Shown here: one piece after another, positions 19,946-30,257 of the stretch | Layout: the number at the start of each line of letters is the position of its first letter | How positions within the stretch are numbered: position 1 is the first letter of the stretch | Assembly (NCBI GenBank): GCA_947623875.1 | Contig: CANQII010000002.1 | Coordinates: forward strand, 1-51,295 | Source: an uncultured Oscillospiraceae bacterium | GTDB lineage: Bacteria; Bacillota; Clostridia; Oscillospirales; Oscillospiraceae | Direction: 5' to 3' | Length of the DNA: 51,295 bases | The notes under the pieces: generated by a model | The model's input: only the letters and a program-made list of their open reading frames with translations | What the model was told of the DNA's origin: nothing | Databases searched by the model: none | Translations under genes and position numbers: made by a program

Positions 19946-21691
19946 TTATCCCAGGTCTGGGGTGTCGTGGAGCACGATAGCGTCTCCTAGGACGCCCTCC
20001 GTCTCCAACAGGATGATCTCGTTCTTTCCCTTGTGCAGCCAGGGGGCCGGGAGATACAGCCGCCTCTGGGGGCCGATGTCCCAAAGCCGTCCCAGTGCCC
20101 TGCCGTTTACAAACACCACCACTTTGCCGTATCCCGGGCACTCCAGGAAGGTGTCCGCCGGCTCCTCCGTCTCCAGGCAGAACCGGGAGAAGCTGGGGAG
20201 CCACATTTCCGCAGGAGCGCTCCACTGCAGCCTGCTGAGGTCTGTGAGAGGCAGCGTGTAGCGGTCCCATCCGGTGATGTGCTTCCCGTCCAGAAGCACC
20301 GGCCCCTCCAGGCCCTTTCTCTGCCGCAGCAGCTTGGGTCCGAAGTTCACCCGGCCCAGGTTCTCCACCAGGATCGCGATCTCATCCTCCGGCTCCAGGG
20401 CCTTCGGCAGGGTGTATCCCTGCTCCAATTCCTCCCCGCTGCAGGTGCAGAGGGGCTTATAATTCACGAAGATCTGCACCCGATCCCGGGCCAGGGGCAC
20501 CTGCAGTTTCCAGCCGGCGGCATATTTGCTCAGCACCGTCCTGTACAGGATGAAGCCGGTACTCTGTCCCAGCCGCTCCATGGATGCAGGATCGTCCAAG
20601 CACAGCACCGCTCCGAGCCGGCTGCCGTACACATTGTCGAAGAGATCGGTGCGGCCCAGACACGCCAGGCTCCCATACGCCTTCTTCGGGATGGGCGGCG
20701 GCACCGGCCGGGTGGAGCCGGGGTGCATCCGTTCTAGCATCGCCTGAATGGCGTAGTACGAGGCGGTGGGCGTGCCGTCCTCCGCCAGAGGGGCGGCGTA
20801 GTCGTAGGAGGTGACGTCCGGGGTGAGGTGGTCGTCGTAGTTGGCTCCGTTCATGAAGCCGAAGCTGGTGCCGCCGTGGAACATGTAGAGGTTGGCGCTG
20901 CCCAGGGTGAGGGCGTCCTCCAGTTCTTTGGCCACCTGGTAGGCGTTCTGCCGGGCATGGGGGCCGCCCCAGGCATCGAACCAGCCGTCCCAGAGCTCCA
21001 TCACCATGAGGGGACCGTCCGTCCAGTCCCGGAGGATGGGCAACCGCTCCTTCACATGGGAGCCCGTATTCACCGTGGGATGGACGCCTGGGAGCGTGCC
21101 GCCCTTCAGGCAAAACTCTGTGGGCCCATCGGATGTCACGAAAGGCTGGGTGAGGCCGCCCTTCCGCATGAGATCCGCCAGGGCCTGGAGATACACCTTG
21201 TCCGTGCCGTAGCTGCCGTACTCGTTCTCCACCTGGAAGAGCAGGATGTTGCCGCCGGCAGAGATCTGGTGGGCCGCCAGGATAGGCAGCAGCTTCTCAT
21301 AGTACCGGGCCACCGGGTCCATGAAGGCCGGGTCCGGGGTGCGCAGGGGCACATCGTCCTCCCGGAGAAGCCAGGCGGGAAAGCCCCCGAACTCCCACTC
21401 TGCGCAGATATACGGAGACGGCCGGACAATGGCCCAGAGGCCTATGGATTGGGCCAGTTCCAGGAAGCGGGCGATGTCCAGCTCGCCGTCAAAGGAGAAC
21501 TGGCCCGGTTCCGGCTCGTGGAGGTTCCAGGGCACATAGGTCTCCACCGTATTGGCCCCCATGGCCTTCAGCTTGGTGAGCCGGTCCTCCCAGTACGCCG
21601 GCGGCACCCGGAAGTAGTGGATGGAGCCGGAGATGATCTGAAATGGCTGTCCGTCCAGCAGAAAGTCCTTGCTGATTTCGAATGTGTGCAT
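19946..21691 (-). CDS. GH35 beta-galactosidase
   Basis: 581 aa from MHTFEISKDF; GGFPAWLLRED, LLFQVENEYGSYG, MVMELWDGWFDAWGG. Confidence 0.93.
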   Translation of the reverse strand: MHTFEISKDFLLDGQPFQIISGSIHYFRVPPAYWEDRLTKLKAMGANTVETYVPWNLHEPEPGQFSFDGELDIARFLELAQSIGLWAIVRPSPYICAEWEFGGFPAWLLREDDVPLRTPDPAFMDPVARYYEKLLPILAAHQISAGGNILLFQVENEYGSYGTDKVYLQALADLMRKGGLTQPFVTSDGPTEFCLKGGTLPGVHPTVNTGSHVKERLPILRDWTDGPLMVMELWDGWFDAWGGPHARQNAYQVAKELEDALTLGSANLYMFHGGTSFGFMNGANYDDHLTPDVTSYDYAAPLAEDGTPTASYYAIQAMLERMHPGSTRPVPPPIPKKAYGSLACLGRTDLFDNVYGSRLGAVLCLDDPASMERLGQSTGFILYRTVLSKYAAGWKLQVPLARDRVQIFVNYKPLCTCSGEELEQGYTLPKALEPEDEIAILVENLGRVNFGPKLLRQRKGLEGPVLLDGKHITGWDRYTLPLTDLSRLQWSAPAEMWLPSFSRFCLETEEPADTFLECPGYGKVVVFVNGRALGRLWDIGPQRRLYLPAPWLHKGKNEIILLETEGVLGDAIVLHDTPDLG

Positions 21692-21805
21692 GTGCTTCAC
21701 CTCTTCTCTGGAGAGTACCACAGGCATCGTCTTCCTGCAAGGGAGGATTTTTGGCCTTTTCCAGAGAATTTGTCCTGTCTGCCACTTCCCTGCCGCCCAG
21801 GTAAG

Positions 21806-21850
21806 GAAAAAACCCACGGGGAGCGGGCGCATCGCGCCGCTCCCCGTGGG
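21806..21850 (-). terminator. Terminator of ABC exporter operon
   Basis: cccacggggagcgg (21813-21826) / ccgctccccgtggg (21837-21850), with T-run on the minus strand. Confidence 0.75.
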
Positions 21851-21864
21851 GATCGTTTGTCTTC

Positions 21865-23778
21865 TCAGCGGAGTGCACCAGCCGCTTTGAGGGCGTGCTG
21901 CTGGGCCTCGAACTGAATGGTGTAGAGCTGATAGTACCTGCCCTTCTTGGCGAGGAGCTCCTGGTGGTTGCCCTGCTCCTGGATTACACCGTGAGACAGC
22001 ACAATGATGTTGTCTGCGTGCTGGATGGTGCTGAGCCGGTGGGCCACGATGAGCATGGTACCGATGTTCTTCATCTTCTCCAGGGAGTCCTGGATCAGCA
22101 GTTCGGTCTCGGTGTCGATGTTGGCGGTGGCCTCGTCCAGGATCATCACGGCGGGCTTGTGGAGGATGGTACGGGCAAAGCTCAAAAGCTGCCGCTGGCC
22201 GGCGGAAAAGTTGTTGCCCCGCTCCCGCACCGGCTCGTCCAGCTTCTGGTCCAGCCGGTTGATGAAGTGGTCTGCGTTCACGTAGCGGCAGGCCTTCCAG
22301 ATCTCCTCGTCTGTGAAGCTCTCCTCCCGCAGTACGATGTTGCTGCGGATGGTGCCGGAGAACAGGAACACGTCCTGGAGCATCTGGCCGAAGTGTTTGC
22401 GAAGGGAGGCGATCTTGATGTGGCGGATGTCGATGCCGTCGATCAGGATCTGGCCCTTCTGGATGTCGTAGTTGCGGCAGATGAGGGAGAGGATAGTGGT
22501 CTTGCCGGAGCCGGTGGCGCCTACAAAGGCCACAGTCTCTTTCGGTTTGATGTGGAAGGACACGCCCTTCAGCACCCACTCGTCCGGCACATACTGGAAC
22601 CACACGTCCTTGAACTCGATCTCGCCTTTGATCTCGTCCAGCTCAATGGCGTCCGGCTCGTCCACCAGCTCCGGCACCATGTCCATCACGGTGAAGATCT
22701 TCTCGGCGGAGGCAAAGGCGGACTGCAGCATGTTAAACTGCTCAGCCAGGGTCTGAATGGGGTTGAAAAACTTGGAGATGTAGAGGTAGAAGGCCACGAG
22801 AACGGAGCTGTCTATCACCTGGCCCATAAAGCGGATGTCCTGGATCACGCCCTTGCCGCAGAGGTACAGCAGGCACATGGTGGAGGAGATGTACAGCATG
22901 TACACCATGGGGCGGAAGATGCCGAACACGAAGATCTGCTGCTGTTTCGCCTTTTTCAGGGTGTTGGACCGGTCCAGGAAGTCCTCCATCTTCTCCTGCT
23001 CCCGGTTGAAGATCTGGGTGATCTTGATGCCGGAGAGATTCTCCGAGAGGTAGGTGTTGATGTCCGTGGTGGCGTCCTTCACCCGGCGGTACACCCGGCG
23101 GGTGAACTTGCGGAAGATCACGGTGAAGAGCACCAGGAACGGGATGAAGCAGAGAATCATCAGGGTGAGCATGTAGTTCAAAATCAGCATGGCGCCCAGT
23201 ACGCCCACCACCAGGAACACGTTGCGGACCATGGTAACCAGGATGTTGGTGAACATCATGGAGATGGCGTTGGTGTCGTTGCACACGCGGGTCACCAGTT
23301 TGCCCACGGGGATCTGGTTCAGCTGATTGTGGCTCAGGCTCTCAATGTGGGTGAACACGTCCTCACGGAGCTTGGACAGGATCTTCTGGCCAGTGCGCTG
23401 GAGGATGATGGCCTGGAAGTAGTTGCAGATAAGGGAGACGATGAGGATGCCGGCGTAGGCGCCCACCATGATGTATAGGTTTTGCAGCGGGAAGTCGTCC
23501 TTCACCATGTCCTCGATCTCGCCGATGATGAGGGGCGAGACGATGTCGTAGGCGATGGAGACCAGCATGATAAACAGCACCAGCGCAAAGGACTTCCAGT
23601 ACGGCTTGGCATAGACGATGAGACGCTGCATGATCTCGCCGTCCGGGACATTGCGGTCGAAGCCGATGGCTTCCTTTTTGTTCTTGATGCTGGCGTAGGC
23701 GATGATGAAGATCACCGCGAAGGCGCCGATGATGGCACCCACAATGATAACAGGCAGCCACTCACGCATTGTGGGCAC
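21865..23778 (-). CDS. ABC transporter ATP-binding/permease protein
   Basis: 637 aa; GATGSGKTT, FSAGQRQLLSFAR, MILDEATANID. Confidence 0.95.
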   Translation of the reverse strand: MPTMREWLPVIIVGAIIGAFAVIFIIAYASIKNKKEAIGFDRNVPDGEIMQRLIVYAKPYWKSFALVLFIMLVSIAYDIVSPLIIGEIEDMVKDDFPLQNLYIMVGAYAGILIVSLICNYFQAIILQRTGQKILSKLREDVFTHIESLSHNQLNQIPVGKLVTRVCNDTNAISMMFTNILVTMVRNVFLVVGVLGAMLILNYMLTLMILCFIPFLVLFTVIFRKFTRRVYRRVKDATTDINTYLSENLSGIKITQIFNREQEKMEDFLDRSNTLKKAKQQQIFVFGIFRPMVYMLYISSTMCLLYLCGKGVIQDIRFMGQVIDSSVLVAFYLYISKFFNPIQTLAEQFNMLQSAFASAEKIFTVMDMVPELVDEPDAIELDEIKGEIEFKDVWFQYVPDEWVLKGVSFHIKPKETVAFVGATGSGKTTILSLICRNYDIQKGQILIDGIDIRHIKIASLRKHFGQMLQDVFLFSGTIRSNIVLREESFTDEEIWKACRYVNADHFINRLDQKLDEPVRERGNNFSAGQRQLLSFARTILHKPAVMILDEATANIDTETELLIQDSLEKMKNIGTMLIVAHRLSTIQHADNIIVLSHGVIQEQGNHQELLAKKGRYYQLYTIQFEAQQHALKAAGALR

Positions 23779-25543
23779 CCCCTTCCTCTTCCAGGCGTTG
23801 GAGATCTACCATGTGGTGGTATGCCTCACAGTTTTGATAGAGATCGGCATGGCTGCCCACGGCGATGAGGCGGCCGTCGTCGATGAAGACGATCTTGTCC
23901 ATCTGTTCGATGGTGGAGATCCGGTGGGCGATGAGGATGGTGGTCCGCCCCGCCCGGGTGCGCCGGAGGTTCTCCAGGATGGTCTTCTCGGTGCCGGTGT
24001 CTACCGCAGAGACGGAGTCGTCCAGGATCAGGATGGGTGCCTCTTTCATGAGAGCGCGGGCGATGGAGATGCGCTGCTTCTGGCCGCCGCTCACCGTGAC
24101 ACCTCTCTCACCCAGCACCGTCTCGTAGTTGTCTGCAAAGCCCATGATGTCATCGTTCACATCGGAGAGCACCGCAGATGCCTTCACCGCCGCCAGATCC
24201 GGATTCCGGATGCCGAAGGCGATGTTGTGGGTGATGGTATCGCTGAAGAGGAAGTTGTCCTGGGGCACGTAGGCGCAGGCGGCCCGGACATCCCGGATAG
24301 CCACGGTGTTCACATCATGGCCGTCCACGAAGATGGTGCCGTCCGGCACGTTGTATGTCCGGAGGATCAGGTCCACGAGGGTGGTCTTGCCGGCGCCGGT
24401 CTTACCTACCAGACCCACGCTCTCCCCGGGCTTGATCTCAAAGGTGATGTGGGAGAGGGCGTCGTACTCCCCGCCGGGATAGCGGAAAGTGAGATCCTGG
24501 AAGCGGATGCCGCCCTGGACGTTGTTCAGGTGCTCCACATTGGGGCGGTCTGTAACGTCCTGCTTGGCGTCCAGAAGCTCGCTGATGCGCTTCAGGGAGG
24601 CCTTGCCGCGGCTTGTCATATCAATGAGTTCCGCCACCGCCATGATGGGCCACACCACGGCGTTGAAGTAGCTGATGTACTCCACCAGCTGCCCGGCGTT
24701 AAAGGTGTGCTTCCACACCAAAAAGCCGCCGTAGCCCAGCACGATGCAGATGACGGACTCCACGAAAAGGGTGGTGAGGATCCGGAGCAGCACGGAATAC
24801 CGGGTGTACTCCACGTTGGCAGCCTCGTTCTCCTTGTTCAGCTGCTGGAAGGCCCAGAGCTCTTTGGCCTCCTTCACGAAGGCCTTGATCACGGCGATGC
24901 CGGAGAAGCTCTCCTGGGAGAAGTCAGACAGCTGGGAGAAGGCCTCCTGGCGTCTCTCCCACTTGGCGGACATGAACTTGCCCACCACGGTGCTTGCACC
25001 CAGCAGCAGGAGCATGGGGATCAGGGCCAGGAAGGTGAGAAACAGGTTCATCTTGGCCATCTTCAGGATGGACATGCCGCCCAGGAGAAGGGCGTCGAAG
25101 AACATCAGGAAACCGGAGCCGTAGCAGTCCTGCACGGTCTCCAGGTCGTTGGTGAAGAGACTCATCAGGTTGCCCACTTTGTTCACCTGATAGTACTCCC
25201 GAGAGAGATCCTTGGCGTGGTCGAACATCTGGTTGCGCAGGTCCGTCTCCACCTTGATGGCAGAGCCGAAGATGCAGACACGCCAGGCAAACCGGCCGAT
25301 CACCATGGCCAATATGACACCTACCATGGGCATGCAGATCCGGTCCAGCAGGAAATCCATATCGAAGGTCTCCATGCTGCCGTTGACCAGCACAGCGCCG
25401 TCGTTGATGCCGTTTACCACCATCTGGTACAGTTCGGGCACCACCAACTGCATATAGTCCACAACGATCAGGGCGGCTAATCCCAGCAGCAGCCAACCGC
25501 CGTACTTGATGTAGAAGCGGTTGATGTATTTGCCGAAAATCAT
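23762..25543 (-). CDS. ABC transporter ATP-binding/permease protein (heterodimer partner)
   Basis: 593 aa; GKTGAGKTT, VSGGQKQRISIARAL, LILDDSVSAVD; overlaps next gene. Confidence 0.95.
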   Translation of the reverse strand: MIFGKYINRFYIKYGGWLLLGLAALIVVDYMQLVVPELYQMVVNGINDGAVLVNGSMETFDMDFLLDRICMPMVGVILAMVIGRFAWRVCIFGSAIKVETDLRNQMFDHAKDLSREYYQVNKVGNLMSLFTNDLETVQDCYGSGFLMFFDALLLGGMSILKMAKMNLFLTFLALIPMLLLLGASTVVGKFMSAKWERRQEAFSQLSDFSQESFSGIAVIKAFVKEAKELWAFQQLNKENEAANVEYTRYSVLLRILTTLFVESVICIVLGYGGFLVWKHTFNAGQLVEYISYFNAVVWPIMAVAELIDMTSRGKASLKRISELLDAKQDVTDRPNVEHLNNVQGGIRFQDLTFRYPGGEYDALSHITFEIKPGESVGLVGKTGAGKTTLVDLILRTYNVPDGTIFVDGHDVNTVAIRDVRAACAYVPQDNFLFSDTITHNIAFGIRNPDLAAVKASAVLSDVNDDIMGFADNYETVLGERGVTVSGGQKQRISIARALMKEAPILILDDSVSAVDTGTEKTILENLRRTRAGRTTILIAHRISTIEQMDKIVFIDDGRLIAVGSHADLYQNCEAYHHMVDLQRLEEEGGAHNA

Positions 25544-26595
25544 AAGCTCGATGCGCTCCTTTGCGCCGGACAGTCCGGCAGGTTATCCCGCGTGTCGCCG
25601 AAAGCCCATTTCCAACTTTCTTGGGCCTCCAAACACGCGGCAGCCATTATACCATGCAGGAAAATGGGATACAAGGCCGAAAAACAACGGTTTTTCTCAC
25701 CTTTTTCGGCTCTGTTTATAGTATTTCAGACGTCCCCCGGCAATGCCTAAAAAGCCGTCCAATCCCCCTAAGTTACAGACAATTACGGGTGGCAGAGCAG
25801 CCACATCCAGCGCCCAAGAATCCAACACCCAAGAACCGGCAGAGCAGCAAAAAAAAGCGGCCAGAGACAGCTTCCAGACGGAAGCCGCCCTCCAGATAGC
25901 CCACAGGGCAGGTCTCGGTGCCCTCTACATAGTCCCGCCGCAGCTGGCACTGGGCAAACCCCACCGGCTGATTGCCCTCATAGGCGAGAAAGCAGGCGGC
26001 GTTTTCGTTGTTCATCACCAAGTCTGTAAAGGACTCCGCGAACTCCAATACCGTGCTGCCTTCCCACAATTGAACCGCCAGCTCTGCCAGAGCTGCCGTC
26101 TCTGCACTTGTGGCTCGTCTGATCACCATGATTTGTTTCCTCCTGTACTCCACGCATTTACACAGGCAGCGATCTCTCCGTGCAAATCGTAGGTCTCGAT
26201 GCCCGTGCACCGCTGCGCATCGTCAAAATCAAACTCCACGATCCAGGGCATGATCGTCTTGATCCTCTGAAAGTCATCGTACCCAAAGGTTGGGCGAAAA
26301 GAGCGGATCACGGTACACAAAGCCGTCCCATGGCTCCCGATGACGATGTTCTTCCCTGCGTGCCGGTCCAGGAGATACCGGAGGACCACCAGGTTCCTAA
26401 TCTGCACCTCCTGCAGGCTCTCCCCGTCCAGCCGTTTGAAGGTGACGTCCTCCCACAGTCTCCTGGCAAAGGCGTCGAAATCATCGATCCAGCCGCTGTC
26501 CACCTTTCTCTCCCGGAAGGCATCCATGACATGAATCTCATACCCGAAGCGGTCTGCAAAGTCCCGGACAGTGTCCACCGCCCTCTTGTACGGCA
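25467..26595. repeat. Segmental duplication, copy 1
   Basis: Collinear with 29997-31163; near-identical over about 25.89-26.595 kb, more diverged before. Confidence 0.85.
25890..26129 (-). pseudogene. C-terminally truncated AAC(6')-like acetyltransferase (copy 1)
   Basis: Matches the 30258-30698 product up to GYLEG, then diverges into unrelated frame. Confidence 0.8.
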
Positions 26596-26597
26596 GA
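26123..26597 (-). pseudogene. N-terminally truncated histidine phosphatase (copy 1)
   Basis: Near-identical to 30692-31312 product but lacks the RHAEPNYS catalytic N-terminus. Confidence 0.85.
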
Positions 26598-26654
26598 TCA
26601 TGGGGTGATCAGTAGGCGGACCAACCATAGGCTCTGTTCACAGGAGGAATATAC

Positions 26655-27002
26655 GTGAACAGCAGGACAGACTCCAATCAGATCACCCGGGACTATTTCG
26701 ATGCCATGCTCATAGAGGCCTGGTACTGGGATTCCGATATCCCATCCACGGAGATGGAGCTCTTCGATTCCGCCTTCCATACCCCCATCATGACAGCCGC
26801 CCTCTCCCACCTCGACAACATCTGTGAGAACGGCATGGTGGAGTTCGCAAAAGGGGCAGTTGGCGCCGGTGCGGTCCACTGGATGGCCATCATGGCACGC
26901 ACCGGGGCGAAATCCCTGGCTGAGATCGATCCCTCCGTGATCCGGATGCGCATGTTCCTGAGTGAACTTATGCCTGTACTACTTGAAGATGTCTCGGTGT
27001 GA
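26655..27002 (+). pseudogene. Internally deleted FMN-dependent alpha-hydroxy-acid oxidase-like remnant
   Basis: N-terminal TPIMTAALSHLDNICENGMVEFAKGA joined to C-terminal MAIMARTGAKSLAEIDPSVIR. Confidence 0.65.
26882..26915 (+). repeat. 34-bp direct repeat, copy 1
   Basis: gatggccatcatggcacgcaccggggcgaaatcc, identical to 29032-29065. Confidence 0.95.
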
Positions 27003-27180
27003 TACTTGGCTCTCTTCTTCTGGCTAGAACTTGGCAAAAAAGTATCAATCAGCACCAATTTCCTCTTGACTATTGCCTGCTTGGAGACTATAATGGTGCC
27101 GAATGATACCTTGATGGAGATGTTCTGCTTTGAATGATCAGAGAATTAGAATCGAGAGTGAGTTGGAAATACAGTCCTAA

Positions 27181-27567
27181 TTGCAAAATCTCAGATACGC
27201 TATAGACCACAAAGCATTGGTTACATTTATGATAGATCGGCGAGTGGACGCACAAAGGAATCCTAGATATACCAATAAGTTCACGATTGTGGATTTGTTT
27301 GGCGAGAAAGATATCGATGTGGTTTTGAAACGAGAATTAAAGAAATTAACCGTTGAAAACTATATACAAACTGTCAAAGATTTCCGATATCCTGAAAGAA
27401 GCGAGATGCGGGAGTATGGTATAGTTTATCAAGGCAAAGGCGATGTCTACTGCAAAATTCGAGTGGAGCTTCTCTCGGTGTATGGAAGCCATAAAGTATT
27501 TGTCATGTCCTTTCACTATGCTGAAACTCCCTTTACATCAGATATTTTTCCTTATAAAAGGCATTGA
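27181..27567 (+). CDS. Putative toxin partner, MqsR-like fold suspected
   Basis: 128 aa, TTG start; VYCKIRVELLSVYGSHKVFVMSFHYAETPF tail resembles MqsR-type toxins; upstream of DUF4065-type gene. Confidence 0.55.
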   Translation: MQNLRYAIDHKALVTFMIDRRVDAQRNPRYTNKFTIVDLFGEKDIDVVLKRELKKLTVENYIQTVKDFRYPERSEMREYGIVYQGKGDVYCKIRVELLSVYGSHKVFVMSFHYAETPFTSDIFPYKRH

Positions 27568-27579
27568 GGAGGTTGTTTC

Positions 27580-28605
27580 ATGGAAATTTTAAAATCTGAA
27601 AGGATCCTTTGCCCGTGCTGCATGGTAGAACACGATGTAAAGACGGTCCGAATGATGGAGGATAATATTTTTAAAGACAAACCTGTCGAATATATGGTCG
27701 AATATCAGTTTTGCGAACGTACAGGTGATTTCTTTGAAGAGGAAGATCAGCTCACCTCTAATTTTCTAGCCATGAAGAATGCATATCGGGAGAAAGTTGG
27801 ACTTTTAACGACAAAACAGATAGTGGAAATAAGAGGAAAGTATGGCATCACCCAAAGGGACTTGTCTCTTTTGCTTGGGTGGGGAACCAAAACCGTAACG
27901 CGCTATGAGAGATGTCAAGTACAAGATCCAGCGCATGATACTATTCTTCGGAAGTTGGATTCAGATCCAGAATGGTTCCTTCAATTGCTAATGGCAGGAA
28001 AGGATAAGCTTTCTGAAGCAGCATATCAAAAGTATTTAAAAAATGGAACAGCACTGTTCGAAAAAGATCATGATTTGTATTTAGAAAAGGCAATTATGTC
28101 GCAGTATGTCATAATACGAAATGATCCTGATGCAACAGGCAACAAAGTGCTTTCACTGGGCATTGTTGTGGACATGATCAGATATTTTGCGAATTCAGTT
28201 GCGGTAAAATGTTTGTACCGTGTTAAGCTTATGAAGCTTTTGTGGTATTCTGATGCGCTTTCGTATAAACGCAGGGGATATTCCATGTCTGGCCTTGTAT
28301 ATCGGGCTTTGCCAATGGGTGCTGTTCCAGTTGCATATGAATTAATTCTGGATCTGAGCAGAATTAACTGCAAAGAGGTTGAGATTGGTTTTGCGACTGG
28401 CTATCAGTACCTCCCAACTGAGAGCAAAGAATATGCATGCCTGACAGCAGAGGATAAAGAGATCTTAGATACTGTCATCCAGTGCTTCGGTGCATCCTCG
28501 AAAAGAGCCATAGTTGAAGCAATGCATCAAGAGGATGCGTATATCAAAACAGCTCTGAATGATGTCATTAAGTATAGCTTGGTATCAACGTTAAGCATTT
28601 CGTGA
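27580..28605 (+). CDS. Panacea/DUF4065 (SocA-like) antitoxin with MqsA-like Zn finger and HTH
   Basis: 341 aa; CPCC motif, GITQRDLSLLLGWGTKTVTRYE HTH, C-terminal KLMKLLWYSDALSYKRRGYSMSGLVYRALPMGAVP. Confidence 0.85.
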   Translation: MEILKSERILCPCCMVEHDVKTVRMMEDNIFKDKPVEYMVEYQFCERTGDFFEEEDQLTSNFLAMKNAYREKVGLLTTKQIVEIRGKYGITQRDLSLLLGWGTKTVTRYERCQVQDPAHDTILRKLDSDPEWFLQLLMAGKDKLSEAAYQKYLKNGTALFEKDHDLYLEKAIMSQYVIIRNDPDATGNKVLSLGIVVDMIRYFANSVAVKCLYRVKLMKLLWYSDALSYKRRGYSMSGLVYRALPMGAVPVAYELILDLSRINCKEVEIGFATGYQYLPTESKEYACLTAEDKEILDTVIQCFGASSKRAIVEAMHQEDAYIKTALNDVIKYSLVSTLSIS

Positions 28606-28710
28606 TTTATGGGGGGAATCGCACATGTTCCCATAAAGATCAATTGTACAAAGAACAAACATATATATATTCTGCATGAGTTGTGAAAAACGATAATATC
28701 TCAGACTGTC

Positions 28711-29090
28711 CAAGTGCCTCACCTTGTGAAAGGTGTGCACAACGCGAGAGACGCCGAGAAGTGCGCCGCCGGGGTGCAGGGGATCGTTGTGTCCCACCAC
28801 CACGGAATCATGCCCTCTGCCGTGCCGCCTTTGATGGTACTGCCGGAGATCCGGGAAGCAGTAGGAAACGACATGAAGATCTCTGTGGACTGTGGATCGA
28901 GAGCGGGTTAAATGTGTTTAAGTGCCTGGCTGTAGGGGCTGATGCGGTGTACGTGGCTGGGATCTGATGGCTGCCTTGAAAAGCGGTGGCGCTGCTATAA
29001 CGGAGCGGATCCAGGAGATGAACCGGGATCTGATGGCCATCATGGCACGCACCGGGGCGAAATCCACCGGACTACTTTGAGGGGTCTTGT
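28711..29090 (+). pseudogene. Frameshifted remnant of the FMN-dependent oxidase (central and C-terminal part)
   Basis: HLVKGVHNARDAEKC..GIVVSHHHGIMPSAVPPLMVLPEI..MKISVDCG..GLNVFKCLAVGADAV..RDLMAIMARTGAKS over shifted frames. Confidence 0.7.
29032..29065 (+). repeat. 34-bp direct repeat, copy 2
   Basis: Identical to 26882-26915. Confidence 0.95.
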
Positions 29091-29920
29091 TGTGATTCTT
29101 GGACTTGCTTCTTCCCTTGGCCAGCACTCCCCAGAGGAGTGGGCGAAAAAGCACTGAGAACTGGGCTGCCAGGCGGTGGTCTTCCCTGTGGACTGCAATG
29201 CACCGGACGACCTGATCGATGCCTCTCAGAGTGCCGCAGCTCGGGAAGGGCTGATCATCGCTGAGGTGGGGATTTGGAAAAACGTCCTGGTTTCCGATCC
29301 TGCGGATCGGGCTGCGGCCATGGACTACTCCATCCGACAGTTGAAACTGGCAGACCGGGTCGGAACTCGGTGCTGCGTGAACACCGTGGGGACACCATGC
29401 GGGCCGATCTGGGACGGGGCCTATCCGGGGAACTTCAGCCGGGAGACGTGGGATATGGCGGTGACGTCCATTCAGACGATCCTGGATGCGGTATGCCCCA
29501 CCCGGACCAAATTTTCCATTGAGACCATGCCGTGGATGTACCCGTCCAGCCCGGACGAATACCTGGATCTCATTCGGGACGTGGATCGGGAGAGTTTCGG
29601 GGTCCACTTGGATCTCGTGAACATGATCAACTGCCCTCGGCGGTACTTCTTTGCAGACGCATTCATGGAGGAGTGCTTCGCTCGCGAGGACGAATTGTGA
29701 GCTGCCACCTGAAGGACATCCTGCTCCTGCAGCCCTTTACCTTCCAGTTGAAGGAGTGCGACTGCGGGGAGGAAACCCTGAACCTGGAGAAATACGCGGA
29801 GTTTGCCACCCGGGAGGACCCGGAGACGCCTATGATCATCGAGCACCCCATTCGGATGAGGAGTATCTCCAGAGCTTGGCGTATGTGCGGGGGCGACTGG
29901 CGCAGTACATCACTGTGTGA
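29090..29920 (+). pseudogene. Sugar phosphate isomerase/epimerase-like pseudogene
   Basis: SPEEWAKKH*ELGCQAVVFPVD (in-frame TGA) then frameshift near ARED/SCHLKDI; TIM-barrel epimerase-like sequence. Confidence 0.7.
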
Positions 29921-30197
29921 AACCTGGCCATAGCAACAATAACCCGAGAAGGGCAGGAGACTGGACGAACGGCCTCCTGTCCTTCTTTTGCATGGATCAG
30001 GGCGGCTAATCCCAGCAGCCAACCGCCGTACTTGAGGTAGAAGCGGTTGATGTATTTGCCGAAAATTATAAGTATCAGACGTCCTCTTTCGGTGCGTAAA
30101 AAGCCGTCCAATCTCCCTAAGTTACAGACAATTACGGGTCCCAGAGCCCCCGCATCCCGCACCCAAGAATCCAACACCCAAGAACCGGCAGAGCAGC

Positions 30198-30244
30198 AAA
30201 AAGCGGCCAGAGACAGCTTCCGGACGGAAGCCGCCTCTGGCCGC
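30198..30244 (-). terminator. Terminator after AAC(6')-like gene
   Basis: gcggccagag (30203-30212) / ctctggccgc (30235-30244) with T-run on the minus strand. Confidence 0.75.
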
Positions 30245-30257
30245 GCTCAGACAGGTC

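Noticed and set aside
19946-22603. 885-aa minus-strand ORF
   Set aside because: Its N-terminal third is the wrong frame of the ABC transporter gene; the real GH35 gene starts at 21691
21895-25480. Long plus-strand ORFs (527 and 592 aa) opposite the ABC exporter genes
   Set aside because: Antisense shadow ORFs in GC-rich DNA; His/Gly/Val-rich low-complexity translations and confident genes on the other strand
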